The notes under the pieces: model-generated
Databases searched by the model: none
What the model was told of the DNA's origin: nothing
Seen by the model: the letters and a program-made list of their open reading frames with translations, nothing else
Made by a program: the position numbers and the translations under genes
Shown here: positions 34,825-47,159 of the stretch, piece by piece
Layout: each line of letters starts with the position of its first letter
Numbering within the stretch: position 1 is the stretch's first letter
DNA from: Gemmatimonadaceae bacterium
GTDB taxonomy: Bacteria; Gemmatimonadota; Gemmatimonadetes; Gemmatimonadales; Gemmatimonadaceae
DNA length: 64,000 nt
NCBI GenBank assembly: GCA_020852815.1
Contig: JADZAN010000010.1
Location: 1-64,000, forward strand
Direction of reading: 5' to 3'

Positions 34825-36236
34825 CTAACGCAGCAGGTGGCGCAGGCGCGCGTCGAGCGCGCCGCGCGCTTCTGGCCCGCCGGGCGCGCCGACGGTATCG
34901 CGCGCGGCGGCGCTGTCGGCCTTGGCCTTGCCCCCCGCTTTCGTCGTGTCCTTCTTCGTCGTGTCCACCTTGGGCTTGGGCGTGCTGAAAACGCGCTCCG
35001 ACGAACGCCGGCGCCGCAGGAGCGACGGAAGCTCTACCGCGCGAATGCGGTACTGGGTCCCGGGGGCGAGCGGCGCCGCGGTGGTGATGATCAACTCGTT
35101 CACCGGCGACGGCTTGCTGGGCTTGGGCGGTGGTTCCTTGGCGACCGTGTCGCGACCGGTGAGTCGGTCGATAGCCGAGTCGATCTGCGCGCGGCGCGGC
35201 GGGAGTGTGCGGCGGTTGGTGGGGGGCGGGGGCGGGGCGGGCGCCTTGGCGCTGTCGCGCTTGGCAGAGTCGGCACGCGACGAATCCTCCTTTGCCGCGC
35301 GGCGTAGCGAGTCCTGGATTGCCTTGGTCTTGCGCCCTCGCTCCTGCGCCAGGTCGTAGGCCTGGCGCGACTGCGTGCGGGCGATGGCCACGACGCTCGA
35401 GTCGCGCTTCTTGAGCGAGAAGTGCGACGCGTCGATGACGAAGGCGGTATCGAGCGCACGATCGAGCTGCAGGCGAATCGTCATGGAGTCCATCAGCGTC
35501 ACCGTCTGGATCCCGACGCCGATGGTGTCGTGCACGTACGCCAGGATCTCGCGCCGCGCCGAGTCGACGAGGGCGACTTTCATCGTGTCGTACAGCTCGC
35601 GCGGGTCGAGGAGGCGGTTCTTGTTCTGGTCGATGATGCCGCGCAACAGGTACTCACCCACCGGGAGGTTGGCGAGGTCGAAGCGCCCCAGCGAGTCGGC
35701 CAGCGTGAGGTAGCGCAGCGAGTCCTTCGACGTGGGGATGGGGAAGGCCTCGATGAGCGCGAGCTGTCCCGGCTTCTCGCTCTGCCAGTCGAAGATGTTG
35801 CCGCGGATGTGCGCCTTGGCAATCACCGGCCCCGTGGAGAAGACAAACTCGCGGGTGACGGAATCGACGTTCCCTTCGAGGTCGGTGAGCCCCGGGAGCA
35901 TGCGCACATGATACGTCGTGTTGGCGCGGAAGCCTCCCTTGGGCGAGACGGCGATGAAGTCGCGGCGCCACGACACGCTCGGCTCACCGTACGAGGGCGA
36001 GATGAGGAAGAGTCCGGCGAGTGAACTCGCGCCCATGGGGCGCTCGTTGATGACCTTGTCGAAGTCGAAGGCAATGCTCCCGCCGCGAACGTTCACCGCA
36101 TTCGTGTCGGGGCGCATGCGCAGGATGCGGGGCGGGTCGTAGGTCTCCGGCCCGCCTGGCGGCGTGCTGGCCGACGCGCAGGCCAGCACACCGGCCAGTA
36201 CGCCGGCCAGCACCGCGAGCGGGAAGGCGCGCGCGG

Positions 36237-36246
<10 letters not shown>
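34825..36246 (-). CDS. Ig-like (Big_5) domain lipoprotein
   Basis: A 473-residue lipoprotein with signal ending LAGVLACAS (lipobox LAC, Cys about 22). Residues about 30-130 resemble a bacterial Ig-like domain (DPPRILRMRPDTNAVNVRGGSIAFDFDKVINE); then a carboxypeptidase-regulatory-like fold region with GRFDLANLPVGEYLLRGIIDQNKN. A low-complexity Lys/Asp/Pro/Arg stretch (about 280-380) precedes a short tail. The start is GTG 36246, since it gives the signal peptide; its first ten bases overlap the valS stop codon. It follows valS and precedes selA. Function unknown; probably a cell-envelope structural protein. Confidence 0.72.
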
Positions 36247-38987
<2,741 letters not shown>

Positions 38988-39003
38988 GGGAGGAAATGTA
39001 AAG

Positions 39004-39026
39004 GGGCCGCCCACCCGGGGCGGCCC
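39004..39026 (-). terminator. Hairpin between BON gene and valS
   Basis: GGGCCGCCC at 39004-39012 pairs perfectly with GGGCGGCCC at 39018-39026, with a five-base loop. On the minus strand it is followed by CTTTACATTT. It lies after the BON gene (stop 39056) and before valS, so it probably separates the two transcripts. Confidence 0.6.
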
Positions 39027-39055
39027 TCCGTGATCGTGCAGGATGGGAGCGGCGC

Positions 39056-39850
39056 TCAGGTGGTTGCGTCGTCGGATGTGGCTACCTCGTCCTCGTCGTC
39101 GCCGTCGCTTGCACGGTCGGCGGCGCTGCTGCCGGCGGCGGCAACACCAGCGCGAGCGCCGGTGCGAGCGCCGGTGCGGGCGCCGTCGCGTACGGCGACG
39201 TCGACAATCACCTGCTCCACGCCGTCCACACGCGCCGCGATCCGTCGCGCGATGCGCAGTTCACGCTCGGCGCGCACCCACCCCGTGAGTTCGAGCACTC
39301 CCTCGTCGTCCACCGAGATCTCGAGGGCGCGGCGGCGCAGCACGGGATGGCGCCTAAAGGCGGCGAGCACCGCCGTCTCGATCGCCTCGGGGTCGAACGC
39401 CTCGACGATCTCGTCCTCGGCGTCGTGGTCCAGGTCATCCTCGTCGGTATCGGCATCGAGCCCCGCCATCGCGCGCTCGATGTCGTCGACCTCGAACTCG
39501 TCCAGGTCGGGGTCGGGGCGGCGCCGCCGCGTCCCGCCGAATGCCTGGCCACGGCCGGCGGCGCGCTCGTCGAGTCGCCGGCGCAGCCCGGTGCGGGCGT
39601 CTCCCAGCAGCGCGGTCACGATGCGCTCGATCCCAACCGCGTCGAGCACCGAGCCGAGCGCCCCCGCGGGGAGCGCGGCGCGGATGATCCTGAGCAGCGG
39701 ACCACGCCGCCCCTTGAGCAGGCGACGCAAGCCGCGCCACCCCCCCAGCCGCTGCGCCACCAGGGCCCCCGCCACCACCCCGGCAATGATCCCCGCGGTG
39801 ACGAGCACGGTGTGCCCGGATTCGGAATCGTCTTCGATGTATCGAGCCAT
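39056..39850 (-). CDS. BON-domain protein with an N-terminal membrane segment
   Basis: A 264-residue protein. Residues about 12-35 form a hydrophobic segment (HTVLVTAGIIAGVVAGALVAQ), followed by a basic region, an acidic stretch (DADTDEDDLDHDAEDE), and a BON domain (about 160-235: IETAVLAAFRRHPVLRRRALEISVDDEGVLELTGWVRAERE, then VDGVEQVIVDVAV). BON domains bind phospholipids or envelope proteins, often linked to osmotic stress. A tail of Gly/Ala/Arg/Thr and acidic residues ends the protein. ATG 39850 is chosen for the membrane segment; the long frame upstream is arginine-rich and unlikely. Confidence 0.82.
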   Translation of the reverse strand: MARYIEDDSESGHTVLVTAGIIAGVVAGALVAQRLGGWRGLRRLLKGRRGPLLRIIRAALPAGALGSVLDAVGIERIVTALLGDARTGLRRRLDERAAGRGQAFGGTRRRRPDPDLDEFEVDDIERAMAGLDADTDEDDLDHDAEDEIVEAFDPEAIETAVLAAFRRHPVLRRRALEISVDDEGVLELTGWVRAERELRIARRIAARVDGVEQVIVDVAVRDGARTGARTGARAGVAAAGSSAADRASDGDDEDEVATSDDATT

Positions 39851-39954
39851 GCGCGAGGTCGGCCTGGTGTCGAAGGAAGTCGCGGTACGTGGCGCCGCAG
39901 AGAGCGCCCCGTAGCCCAAACTTGCTGTCGTACGATAACTTGCGCGTCGTGAAT

Positions 39955-40107
39955 ATGCGATCTGCGCCCCCCGGACCGTCGCGCGATGCGTCGAGCGCCA
40001 CACGTCTCCTGCCGTGGCTCGCGCTCGCCTTGGCGATAGCCGCCGGAGTGGTCCTCGCCTTCCGATATGGGGTGCGAATCACGCCGCTCATCGACAGCGT
40101 CCGTTAA
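39955..40107 (+). CDS. Small hypothetical membrane protein
   Basis: A 50-residue frame with one hydrophobic segment (LLPWLALALAIAAGVVLAFRYGV). It lies 140 bp before thrS and divergent from the BON gene. No ribosome site is obvious. It may be a real single-pass peptide or chance. Confidence 0.45.
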   Translation: MRSAPPGPSRDASSATRLLPWLALALAIAAGVVLAFRYGVRITPLIDSVR

Positions 40108-40247
40108 CCGGTTCGGTTCGCGCCGTCGATCCCCGTACCCCGCCTCGCGCTCGCAAGTTCATCGCTGGCCACGTATCTCGGCGCAGCGCGCATTCACCGC
40201 CCGTGCATCACTCCACCCGTCTTCACCCTCGTCCCGAACGCCGTCCC

Positions 40248-42176
40248 ATGTCCGCACCACTCACCCTCACGCTCCCCAATGGCGATGAACGCCAGGTCGA
40301 AGCCGGCACGCTGCCGCGCGACGTGGTGGCCTCCATCGGGCCGCGCCTGTTGAGCGCGGCCGTCGCGGTCACGGTGAACGGCGAGGTGCAGGACCTCATG
40401 ACGCCGCTGCGCAGTGGCGGGGCGTTCAAGGTGCTGACGGAAAAGGACGCCGAGTCGCTGGCGGTGCTGCGCCACTCCGGCGCGCACATCCTGGCCACGG
40501 CGGTCCGCCGCCTGCGCCCCGACGCCAAGATCGGCTTTGGCCCGGCCATCGACGACGGCTTCTACTACGACTTCGAGGTGGAGAAGCCGTTCACGCCGGA
40601 AGATCTCGAGGCGTTCGAGGCGGAGATGCGGCGAGTGGTCGCCTCGAAGTTCCCCTTCCAGCGCGAGGAGGTGGACCGCGCCGAGGCCAACGTGCGCTTT
40701 GCCGACGACCCGCTCAAGCTGGAGCGTATCGCCGACCTTCCCGAGGGCGAGGTGATCTCGACCTATACGGACGGGCCGTTCATCGACCTGTGCCGCGGCC
40801 CGCATGTGCCCGACACGTCGTACCTCAAGCACTTCAAGCTCCTCACCACGGCCGCCGCCTATTGGCGCGGCGATGAGAAGCGCCAGATGCTGCAGCGTAT
40901 CTACGCCACCGCATTCTGGAAGAAGGAGGAGCTCGAGCAGCACCTCTTCCGCCTGGAGGAGGCCAAGCGTCGCGATCACCGCGTGGTGGGGAAGGCGCTC
41001 GATCTCTTCCTGTTCCACCCGTTTGCACCTGGCGCCGCCTTCTGGACCGAGCGCGGCACGACGATCGTCAACACGATCAACGACTACCTCCGCGAGCTGC
41101 AAAAGGACGACTACAAGGAGATCAAGACCCCGCTCCTGTACAACAAGGCGCTGTGGGAACAGTCCGGCCATTGGGGGAAGTACCGCGAGAACATGTTCCT
41201 CGTGCTCAACTCCGAGACGGAGGAGCACGACATGTCGCTCAAGCCGATGAACTGTCCCTCGCACTACCTGCTGTACAACAGCAAGAAGCACTCGTACCGC
41301 GAGCTGCCGCTGCGTTACAACACGTACGACGTGCTGCACCGCAACGAGATCACGGGGGCGTTGTCCGGGCTCACGCGCGTGCGGCAGTTCCAGCAGGACG
41401 ACTGTCACATCTTCCTGATGGAGTCGCAGATTGCCGAGGAGGTGCATCGGCTGCTGCACTTCATCCTGGGCTACTACCGCACCTTCGGGCTCACGGCGAC
41501 GCTCAAGTTTGCCACGCGCCCGCCGATGCGCGTGGGCTCGGACGAGATGTGGGACCGCGCCGAGGCGGCGCTCAAGGCGGCGCTCGACTCGACGGGGATG
41601 CCGTACGAGTTCAAGGCCGGCGACGGCGCGTTCTACGGCCCCAAGATCGACTTCGACGTCACCGACTCGTTAGGGCGGGCGTGGCAGCTGGGGACCATCC
41701 AGCTCGACTATGCGGCGCCGGAGCGCTTCGACATGTCGTACACGGGCGAGGACAACGCCACGCACCGCCCGGTGGTGATCCACCGCGCCGTGTCCGGCTC
41801 GTTCGAGCGCTTCATGGCGATCCTCATCGAGCACTTCGCGGGGGCGTTCCCGGTGTGGCTGGCGCCGGAGCAGGTGCGCATCCTCCCCATCACCGACGAC
41901 CTCGCCCCGCAGGGAGAGGCGGTGACGGCCAAGCTGCGCGCTGCCGGGATCCGCGCCACGATGGATGCGCATAACGACACGCTCAACTACCGAATCCGCG
42001 AGGCCGAGCTGCAAAAGGTCCCGTACATGGCGGTGCTTGGAAAGCGCGAGGCAGAGCAGGGGACGCTCGCCGTGCGCATGCGCGGGCAGGGGAAGAAGCA
42101 GGACATCGTCCCGGTGGACGACTTCATTGCCCGCGTGCGGGAACAGATCCGGACGCGCGCGCTGGAGCTGGCCTAG
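40248..42176 (+). CDS. thrS: Threonyl-tRNA synthetase
   Basis: A 642-residue class II synthetase. Order: TGS domain (1-63, LPNGDERQVEAGTLPRDVVASIG), the editing/second-additional domain with HSGAHILATAVRRL and the YTDGPFIDLCRGPHVP zinc motif, the class II core (MSLKPMNCPSHYLLYN, RYNTYDVLHRNEITGALSGLTRVRQFQQDDCHIF, GEDNATHRPVVIHRAVSGSFERF), and a C-terminal anticodon domain (LAPEQVRILPITDD). ATG 40248 fits the TGS start. The permease gene follows after three bases. There is no T-box leader visible upstream. Confidence 0.97.
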   Translation: MSAPLTLTLPNGDERQVEAGTLPRDVVASIGPRLLSAAVAVTVNGEVQDLMTPLRSGGAFKVLTEKDAESLAVLRHSGAHILATAVRRLRPDAKIGFGPAIDDGFYYDFEVEKPFTPEDLEAFEAEMRRVVASKFPFQREEVDRAEANVRFADDPLKLERIADLPEGEVISTYTDGPFIDLCRGPHVPDTSYLKHFKLLTTAAAYWRGDEKRQMLQRIYATAFWKKEELEQHLFRLEEAKRRDHRVVGKALDLFLFHPFAPGAAFWTERGTTIVNTINDYLRELQKDDYKEIKTPLLYNKALWEQSGHWGKYRENMFLVLNSETEEHDMSLKPMNCPSHYLLYNSKKHSYRELPLRYNTYDVLHRNEITGALSGLTRVRQFQQDDCHIFLMESQIAEEVHRLLHFILGYYRTFGLTATLKFATRPPMRVGSDEMWDRAEAALKAALDSTGMPYEFKAGDGAFYGPKIDFDVTDSLGRAWQLGTIQLDYAAPERFDMSYTGEDNATHRPVVIHRAVSGSFERFMAILIEHFAGAFPVWLAPEQVRILPITDDLAPQGEAVTAKLRAAGIRATMDAHNDTLNYRIREAELQKVPYMAVLGKREAEQGTLAVRMRGQGKKQDIVPVDDFIARVREQIRTRALELA

Positions 42177-42179
42177 CCG

Positions 42180-43508
42180 ATGTCGGGTGCGCGCGGTTCC
42201 CTGCTGCGTGTACTCGGCGTCGGGTTCGGCATTGCGGTGGCGGTGGGGGGCGGGGTTGGCGTCGGCATCCTGCGCACGCCCGGCGCCATAGCCGAGGCGC
42301 TTCCGCATCCCGGGCTCATCCTCCTTGCCTGGACGTTAGGCGGGGCGTATGCGCTGCTGCAGGCCAACAACCTGGCCGAGCTGGCGGCGGCGCACCCGCG
42401 CTCCGGCGGGCCGTACGTCTTTGCGCGGCGCGCCCTGGGTCCGTACGGTGGCTTCGTGGTGGGGTGGTCTGACTGGCTCTCCCTCGTGGTGGCCACGGCG
42501 TACCTCCCGCTGGCGCTGGGCGAGTTCGCGGCGCGACTCGTGCCGTCGCTGGCGGGGCGCGAGTCGCTCATTGCCTTTCTCGCGCTCGCCACGCTGCTCG
42601 GCGTGCAGCTGCGGGGGGTGGTGGCGGGGAGCCGCGTGCAGGAAGTGGTGGCGTTGCTCAAGGCGCTCGCCCTCGTGGCCTTCGTGGCGCTGTGCTTCGT
42701 TGCCGCACCGGCGGCGGGGGAGGAATCCGCTTCCACCGTGGCATCGGCGAAGCCTGTGACGCTCGTTGCCTTTGCCGGTGCGTTGCAGCTGGTGATAGGC
42801 GCGTACGGCGGTTGGTATGCCGCCGCGTTCTTCGGCGAGGAACAGACCGACCCGGGGCGCGCCATCCCGCGTGCCCTCCTCTCGTCGGTGCTGGTGATGA
42901 TGGCACTCTACCTCTCGGTCAACCTCGCCTACCTGCGGGTCCTCCCCATGGGAGAGTTCATGGCCACCAAGCTCCCCGCCGCCAGCGCCATGCAGCGCGT
43001 CTTTGGCGGGGCGAGCGACCAGGTGGTGACCGCACTCTCCGTCCTGCTGATGATCGGGATCGTCAATGCGCTGGTGATGATCGCACCGCGTGCGCTGTAT
43101 GCCCTGGCGTGCGATGGACTGTTCGTGCACCAGGCACGCGCCGTGACCCGCGGCGGGACGCCGGTTGGGGCGTCGATCGTGACCGTCGCCGTGGCGGTCG
43201 CGCTCGCCGCCACCGGGACCTTCGAGCGCCTCTTTGCCCTCACCGCCTTCCTGATGATCGTGGTGGATGCGTCGAACAACGTGGGGCTGCTGGTGCTGCG
43301 CGCGCGCGAGCCAGCGATGCCGCGCCCCTACCGCGCCATCGGCGCCCCGGCCACGACCGTCATCGCGCTGGCGGTGGCGCTCGCTCTCCTTGCCGGCTTC
43401 ACCGCCAGCGACCCGCGCACCGCCGCCATCGGCGCCACCTTCATCGCCTGCAGCTACCCGATCTATCGCCTCGCCGCGCGCGGCGCCGCGGCGCGGGGCG
43501 CTGCCTAA
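42180..43508 (+). CDS. APC-family amino-acid permease
   Basis: A 442-residue integral membrane transporter with about 12 hydrophobic segments. The first carries the APC-type glycine motif GVGFGIAVAVGGGVGVGILRTPG, followed by LAELAAAHPRSGGPYVFARRALG in the second-third loop. The GxG and SGGxYVF motifs are typical of basic/neutral amino-acid exchangers or permeases. Substrate cannot be assigned. The start is three bases after the thrS stop codon, so expression is likely coupled; the stop TAA lies inside a GCCTAAC heptamer. Confidence 0.9.
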   Translation: MSGARGSLLRVLGVGFGIAVAVGGGVGVGILRTPGAIAEALPHPGLILLAWTLGGAYALLQANNLAELAAAHPRSGGPYVFARRALGPYGGFVVGWSDWLSLVVATAYLPLALGEFAARLVPSLAGRESLIAFLALATLLGVQLRGVVAGSRVQEVVALLKALALVAFVALCFVAAPAAGEESASTVASAKPVTLVAFAGALQLVIGAYGGWYAAAFFGEEQTDPGRAIPRALLSSVLVMMALYLSVNLAYLRVLPMGEFMATKLPAASAMQRVFGGASDQVVTALSVLLMIGIVNALVMIAPRALYALACDGLFVHQARAVTRGGTPVGASIVTVAVAVALAATGTFERLFALTAFLMIVVDASNNVGLLVLRAREPAMPRPYRAIGAPATTVIALAVALALLAGFTASDPRTAAIGATFIACSYPIYRLAARGAAARGAA

Positions 43509-43530
43509 CGCCTTGCCCGGGAGACTCGCC

Positions 43531-43890
43531 ATGCCGGTCGTCAATCTCGCCGAGAAGTTTTCCCGCTTCGCCGACTACTGGCACCCGCGCATCGTGGGCG
43601 AGCTCAACGGACAGCATGTCAAGGTGGCCAAGCTGCTGGGCGAGTTCGACTGGCACTTCCACGCCGACGAGGACGAACTCTTCCTCGTGACCAAGGGGGT
43701 GCTCACCATGCAGCTGCGCGACGGCGACGTGAACATTCGCGAGGGCGAGTTCTACATCGTCCCACGCGGGGTGGAGCATCGGCCGGTGGCCAGCCAGGAG
43801 GTCCACGTCGTCCTCTTCGAGCCGGCGTCGACATTCCATACCGGCAACGTGGTGACCGAGAAGACGCGCGCCACGCTGGACTGGATCTGA
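43531..43890 (+). CDS. Cupin-domain protein
   Basis: A 119-residue single-domain cupin. Metal-ligand motif 1 is seen in FDWHFHADEDELFLVTKG (His, His, Glu) and motif 2 in GEFYIVPRGVEHRPVA (His). Small cupins of this sort include isomerases and dioxygenases as well as sensors; no specific substrate is visible. ATG 43531 has GGGAGA upstream. It follows the permease with a 22-bp gap and probably shares its transcript with thrS and the permease. Confidence 0.88.
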   Translation: MPVVNLAEKFSRFADYWHPRIVGELNGQHVKVAKLLGEFDWHFHADEDELFLVTKGVLTMQLRDGDVNIREGEFYIVPRGVEHRPVASQEVHVVLFEPASTFHTGNVVTEKTRATLDWI

Positions 43891-43991
43891 GCCACCGCGG
43901 GGACGACGCAGCGGGGCGCGGCGCCGGCGGGACACACCTTTTCGCGCATTCGGCTGTCGGAGTACGTTGATCGCACCCCGACCTCCTGCCG

Positions 43992-46004
43992 ATGCCCTGG
44001 AATCGCCGGACGCTCCGGATTTCTCGCGCCGCCACGCGGCGGCTTGCGCCGACCGTCTCGCTCGTCGCCGGCGCTGTCCTCGCTGGCATCACGGCCGGCT
44101 GCCTTGCCGCGCCGCTCAAACTCTCCAAGGACGATTCGAACGTCGTCCTCTCGCGACAGCTCATTCCGGCGCCCGACCCTTCGCAGCGCGGGACGTACGC
44201 CATCAAGTCGCTGTACTATGGAAGCGGGACCGACAAGCGACGCGCGGTCTTTCGCGACTCGGTGACGCTCAAGACCGCCACCGTCGACGGAAGCAAGCTC
44301 GCCGCCGCCCCGAATCCCGAGCAGGGCAAGGCGCGCAAGGACTACTGGGGATTCGACTTCTCCAAGCTTCCCGTCAACGGGCGCGTCTGGTATCCCGACG
44401 GCGCGGGGCCGTTTCCGCTCGTGCTCATCGTGCACGGCAACCATAACATGAAGGAGTTCTCGGACCCCGGCTATCGCTATTTGGGGGAACTCCTCGCCTC
44501 GCGCGGCTTCATCCTCGCCTCGGTGGACGAGAACTTCCTCAACGGGTGGATGTCGAACGAGAATGACGCTCGCGGCTGGATGCTCCTCAAACACCTGCAG
44601 GCGTGGCGTGGCTTCAACGACTCGACGGCGTCACCGCTGCGGGGCAAGGTCGACATGACGCGCATTGCCCTCATGGGACACTCGCGCGGCGGCGAGGCGG
44701 TGGCGGTGGCAGGGGCATTCAATCGCCTGACGCACTATCCGGACGACGCGACGGTCACCTTCGACTTCAACTTCGACATCAAGTCGCTGGTCGCCATCGC
44801 CCCCATCGACGGACAGTATCGCCCGGCCGAGAAGCCGACGCCGGTCTCGAACTACAACTACCTCCTGATTCACGGTTCGCACGACGGCGACGTGTCGGCC
44901 TTCAGCGGGTTGGCGCAGTACGAACGGTTGCACTATCCCGATGGTGGTGCGTGGTTCAAGTCGGCCATCTATGTCTACCGCGCCAACCATGGGCAGTGGA
45001 ACACGGAGTGGGGGTCGCTGGATGGCGGGGAGCGTAGTGCGCGCTACCTGGACATTCGCGGGCTCATCTCCGAGGGCGACCAGCGACGCTTTGCCGAAGT
45101 CACCATCACCGCCTTCCTCGAGGCGACGTTGCGGGACCGGCGCGAGTACCTCCCCATGTTCCGCGACCATCGTGTAGCTGGCGGGTGGCTCCCGAAGACG
45201 ATGTACATCACGCGCTTCGAGGATGCGTCGTTCCGCGCCGCCGCCACCTACGATGAGGACGTGGACGTGTCGCATGGCACGGTGCGCGGCGTGTCGCTGG
45301 CGGGCGACTCGCTCGCCACCTGGAAGGAGGCCTCGATCCCGTTCCGCTGGCGCGGGAGCAACCAGGGGCACAACGCCGTCCTCCTGGGCTGGAACAACCG
45401 CATTGCCGGCGACGACACCACCAGGCGCGGGCGACCGGCGTCGTACACGATGAGCATTGGCGATTCGCTGCGGAGCGCCTGGCGCGTGGACGAGGGCAGT
45501 ACGCTCGTTTTCTCGCTCGCCCCCACCGATGCGCGCCCTGGCCCGCGCCAGCCGGCGAGGGATTCCTCCGCGAAGGACTCGGTCGCCGCGAAGAAGGGCG
45601 GCGCCAAGTCGCCTCGGAAGCCGGCGGCGAAGCCGCACCCCAAGCCGGCCACCGACTCGACTCCGCTCGACCTCAGCTTCGAGGCGGTCGACGCCGATGG
45701 GCACCTGGCGCGCGTGGCGCTCTCTTCATACGGCGTCCCGCGGCGACCGCTCGCCGTCGGCGTCTATCGCCGCTCCGGTCGCGACAAGCAACGCTTTGCC
45801 AACACGTACGAAATCGTCCTGCAGACCTACACCATTCCGCTCGCCGACTTCGTGCGCGCTGCGCCCGGCTTCGACGCGCGCCGCCTGACGAGTGTGCGCT
45901 GGCGCTTTGACCGGAGCGAGGCCGGCACGGTCTGGCTCGACAATGTCGGCTTTGCGCGGTTTGGGGGCGAGTGGAGCGCGGCAGCTCCGGGAGGCGACCG
46001 ATGA
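43992..46004 (+). CDS. Exported alpha/beta-hydrolase lipoprotein
   Basis: A 670-residue exported protein; the N-terminus ends AGITAGCLAAP, with a lipobox-like Cys near residue 37. An alpha/beta-hydrolase fold (about 120-400) has FPLVLIVHGNHNMKE (oxyanion HG), GYRYLGELLASRGFI, and nucleophile elbow ALMGHSRGGEA; DGQYRP and HGSHDGD are candidates for the acid and later motifs. The rest contains beta-rich segments and a low-complexity Ala/Lys/Pro stretch (about 520-550). It resembles chlorophyllase/dienelactone-type hydrolases of unknown substrate. Its stop overlaps the barrel-protein start by four bases. Confidence 0.83.
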   Translation: MPWNRRTLRISRAATRRLAPTVSLVAGAVLAGITAGCLAAPLKLSKDDSNVVLSRQLIPAPDPSQRGTYAIKSLYYGSGTDKRRAVFRDSVTLKTATVDGSKLAAAPNPEQGKARKDYWGFDFSKLPVNGRVWYPDGAGPFPLVLIVHGNHNMKEFSDPGYRYLGELLASRGFILASVDENFLNGWMSNENDARGWMLLKHLQAWRGFNDSTASPLRGKVDMTRIALMGHSRGGEAVAVAGAFNRLTHYPDDATVTFDFNFDIKSLVAIAPIDGQYRPAEKPTPVSNYNYLLIHGSHDGDVSAFSGLAQYERLHYPDGGAWFKSAIYVYRANHGQWNTEWGSLDGGERSARYLDIRGLISEGDQRRFAEVTITAFLEATLRDRREYLPMFRDHRVAGGWLPKTMYITRFEDASFRAAATYDEDVDVSHGTVRGVSLAGDSLATWKEASIPFRWRGSNQGHNAVLLGWNNRIAGDDTTRRGRPASYTMSIGDSLRSAWRVDEGSTLVFSLAPTDARPGPRQPARDSSAKDSVAAKKGGAKSPRKPAAKPHPKPATDSTPLDLSFEAVDADGHLARVALSSYGVPRRPLAVGVYRRSGRDKQRFANTYEIVLQTYTIPLADFVRAAPGFDARRLTSVRWRFDRSEAGTVWLDNVGFARFGGEWSAAAPGGDR

Positions 46005-46930
46005 CCGCTCACCGCACGGCACAGGCGCTCGCCGCGGCGGCGACGCTCACGTTGGCCCTGGCCGCACCGCTGCAGGCGCAACGCGAGCGCCATGCACCGC
46101 TCCTGTTGCAGCTCCCGGTCACCGCGCGCACCATGGCGATGGGCGGGCTCACCGCCGCCACGCGCGACGTGGAGTCGGTCTTCGGCAATCCGGCACTTGT
46201 CGGCGGGAACAACGCCGTGTCGCTCTCGCTGGGCCGCTACGCCAGCGGCGCCACCACCGGGCACCTCGCCACGGCGATGAACGTCGGGATGCTTGGCGTC
46301 GGGGTCGGCGTCGCGCTCCTCGATGCGCCGCAGCACGCGCTGGGACCGGCGCTGGACAGCGACGTCCTCACCGACGAAGGCACCCTTGCCGCGTCGAACC
46401 TGGCGGCGACGGTCGCCGCCTCCCTGGCGTGGAAGGGGTTTCGCTGGGGAGCGGCGGCGCGCTACGTCGAGTCGCGCCGCGGCGCACAGCGCGGCAGCAG
46501 CCCGTCGTTTGACCTCGGTATCTCGAAGAACCTCCTCTCGGGACAGCTCTCGACCGGGCTGGTGCTGCAATACCTGGGGCGCGACCTCAACGACAGGATC
46601 AACACTCGAGCGCTTCCCACGCGCATCGCGTTCGGGCTCGCCGGCGGCGGGAAGAATATCGGGAAGTGGATCGACGTGGGTGCGTCGGCCAACATCGCGG
46701 TGCGCGAGGATGGCGAGGTGTACCCAACCGGTGGCGGCGAGCTGTCATGGCTCCCGCTCGAGGGGGTAAGCCTCACCGTGTGGGGCGGGGCACGGCGCCC
46801 CGAGCTGCGCGCACAGCGTCCCCTCACCGGCGGTGTGGGGGTAACGCTCGATCGCCTGTCGCTCGACTACGGGTGGGAGGACATGCGCGGCGCGGGCGGA
46901 GCACATCGGGTGACGCTCCGTCTGCGCTGA
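46001..46930 (+). CDS. PorV/PorQ-like outer-membrane beta-barrel protein
   Basis: A 309-residue exported protein with signal peptide (about 1-26, ending PLQAQ). The sequence after it, TARTMAMGGLTAATRDVESVFGNPALV, matches the PorV/PorQ type N-terminus; alternating beta-strand segments follow to a terminal HRVTLRLR with a hydrophobic-aromatic-like end. It should be an outer-membrane barrel. Its start overlaps the hydrolase stop (ATGA). Related proteins in Bacteroidota serve the type IX secretion system; whether it does so here is not shown. Confidence 0.72.
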   Translation: MTAHRTAQALAAAATLTLALAAPLQAQRERHAPLLLQLPVTARTMAMGGLTAATRDVESVFGNPALVGGNNAVSLSLGRYASGATTGHLATAMNVGMLGVGVGVALLDAPQHALGPALDSDVLTDEGTLAASNLAATVAASLAWKGFRWGAAARYVESRRGAQRGSSPSFDLGISKNLLSGQLSTGLVLQYLGRDLNDRINTRALPTRIAFGLAGGGKNIGKWIDVGASANIAVREDGEVYPTGGGELSWLPLEGVSLTVWGGARRPELRAQRPLTGGVGVTLDRLSLDYGWEDMRGAGGAHRVTLRLR

Positions 46931-46998
46931 GTTTCGGCGGCCGCCGTGCGCCGCCGGTGGGGGCTGAAGCGCGTGAATCGCCGAGTCACCACACGCCT

Positions 46999-47010
46999 GT
47001 AATCGATTAC
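46999..47010. promoter_or_regulatory. LacI-type operator candidate
   Basis: The perfect 12-bp palindrome GTAATCGATTAC lies 150 bp before the thiolase start. With its flanks it reads TGTAATCGATTACC, agreeing at all but the last base with the LacI-family consensus TGNAANCGNTTNCA. No LacI regulator gene is in the window. Confidence 0.5.
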
Positions 47011-47159
47011 CGGACGCGCGCCCAACCCGGAGCGCCGAATCAGGAACTTCCGCGGCGCGCGTTGGCGGGAACCTCCGTTGTTCGCGTCGCGCACGGCGGG
47101 TTAGCTTTGCTGCGCTCCCCCCCCATTCGGGGAGGGACTCACTCCCGTCGTCTCTCGCC

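Noticed and set aside
40100-40247. T-box leader before thrS
   Set aside because: No T-box motif or strong stem set was visible in the 140-bp leader.
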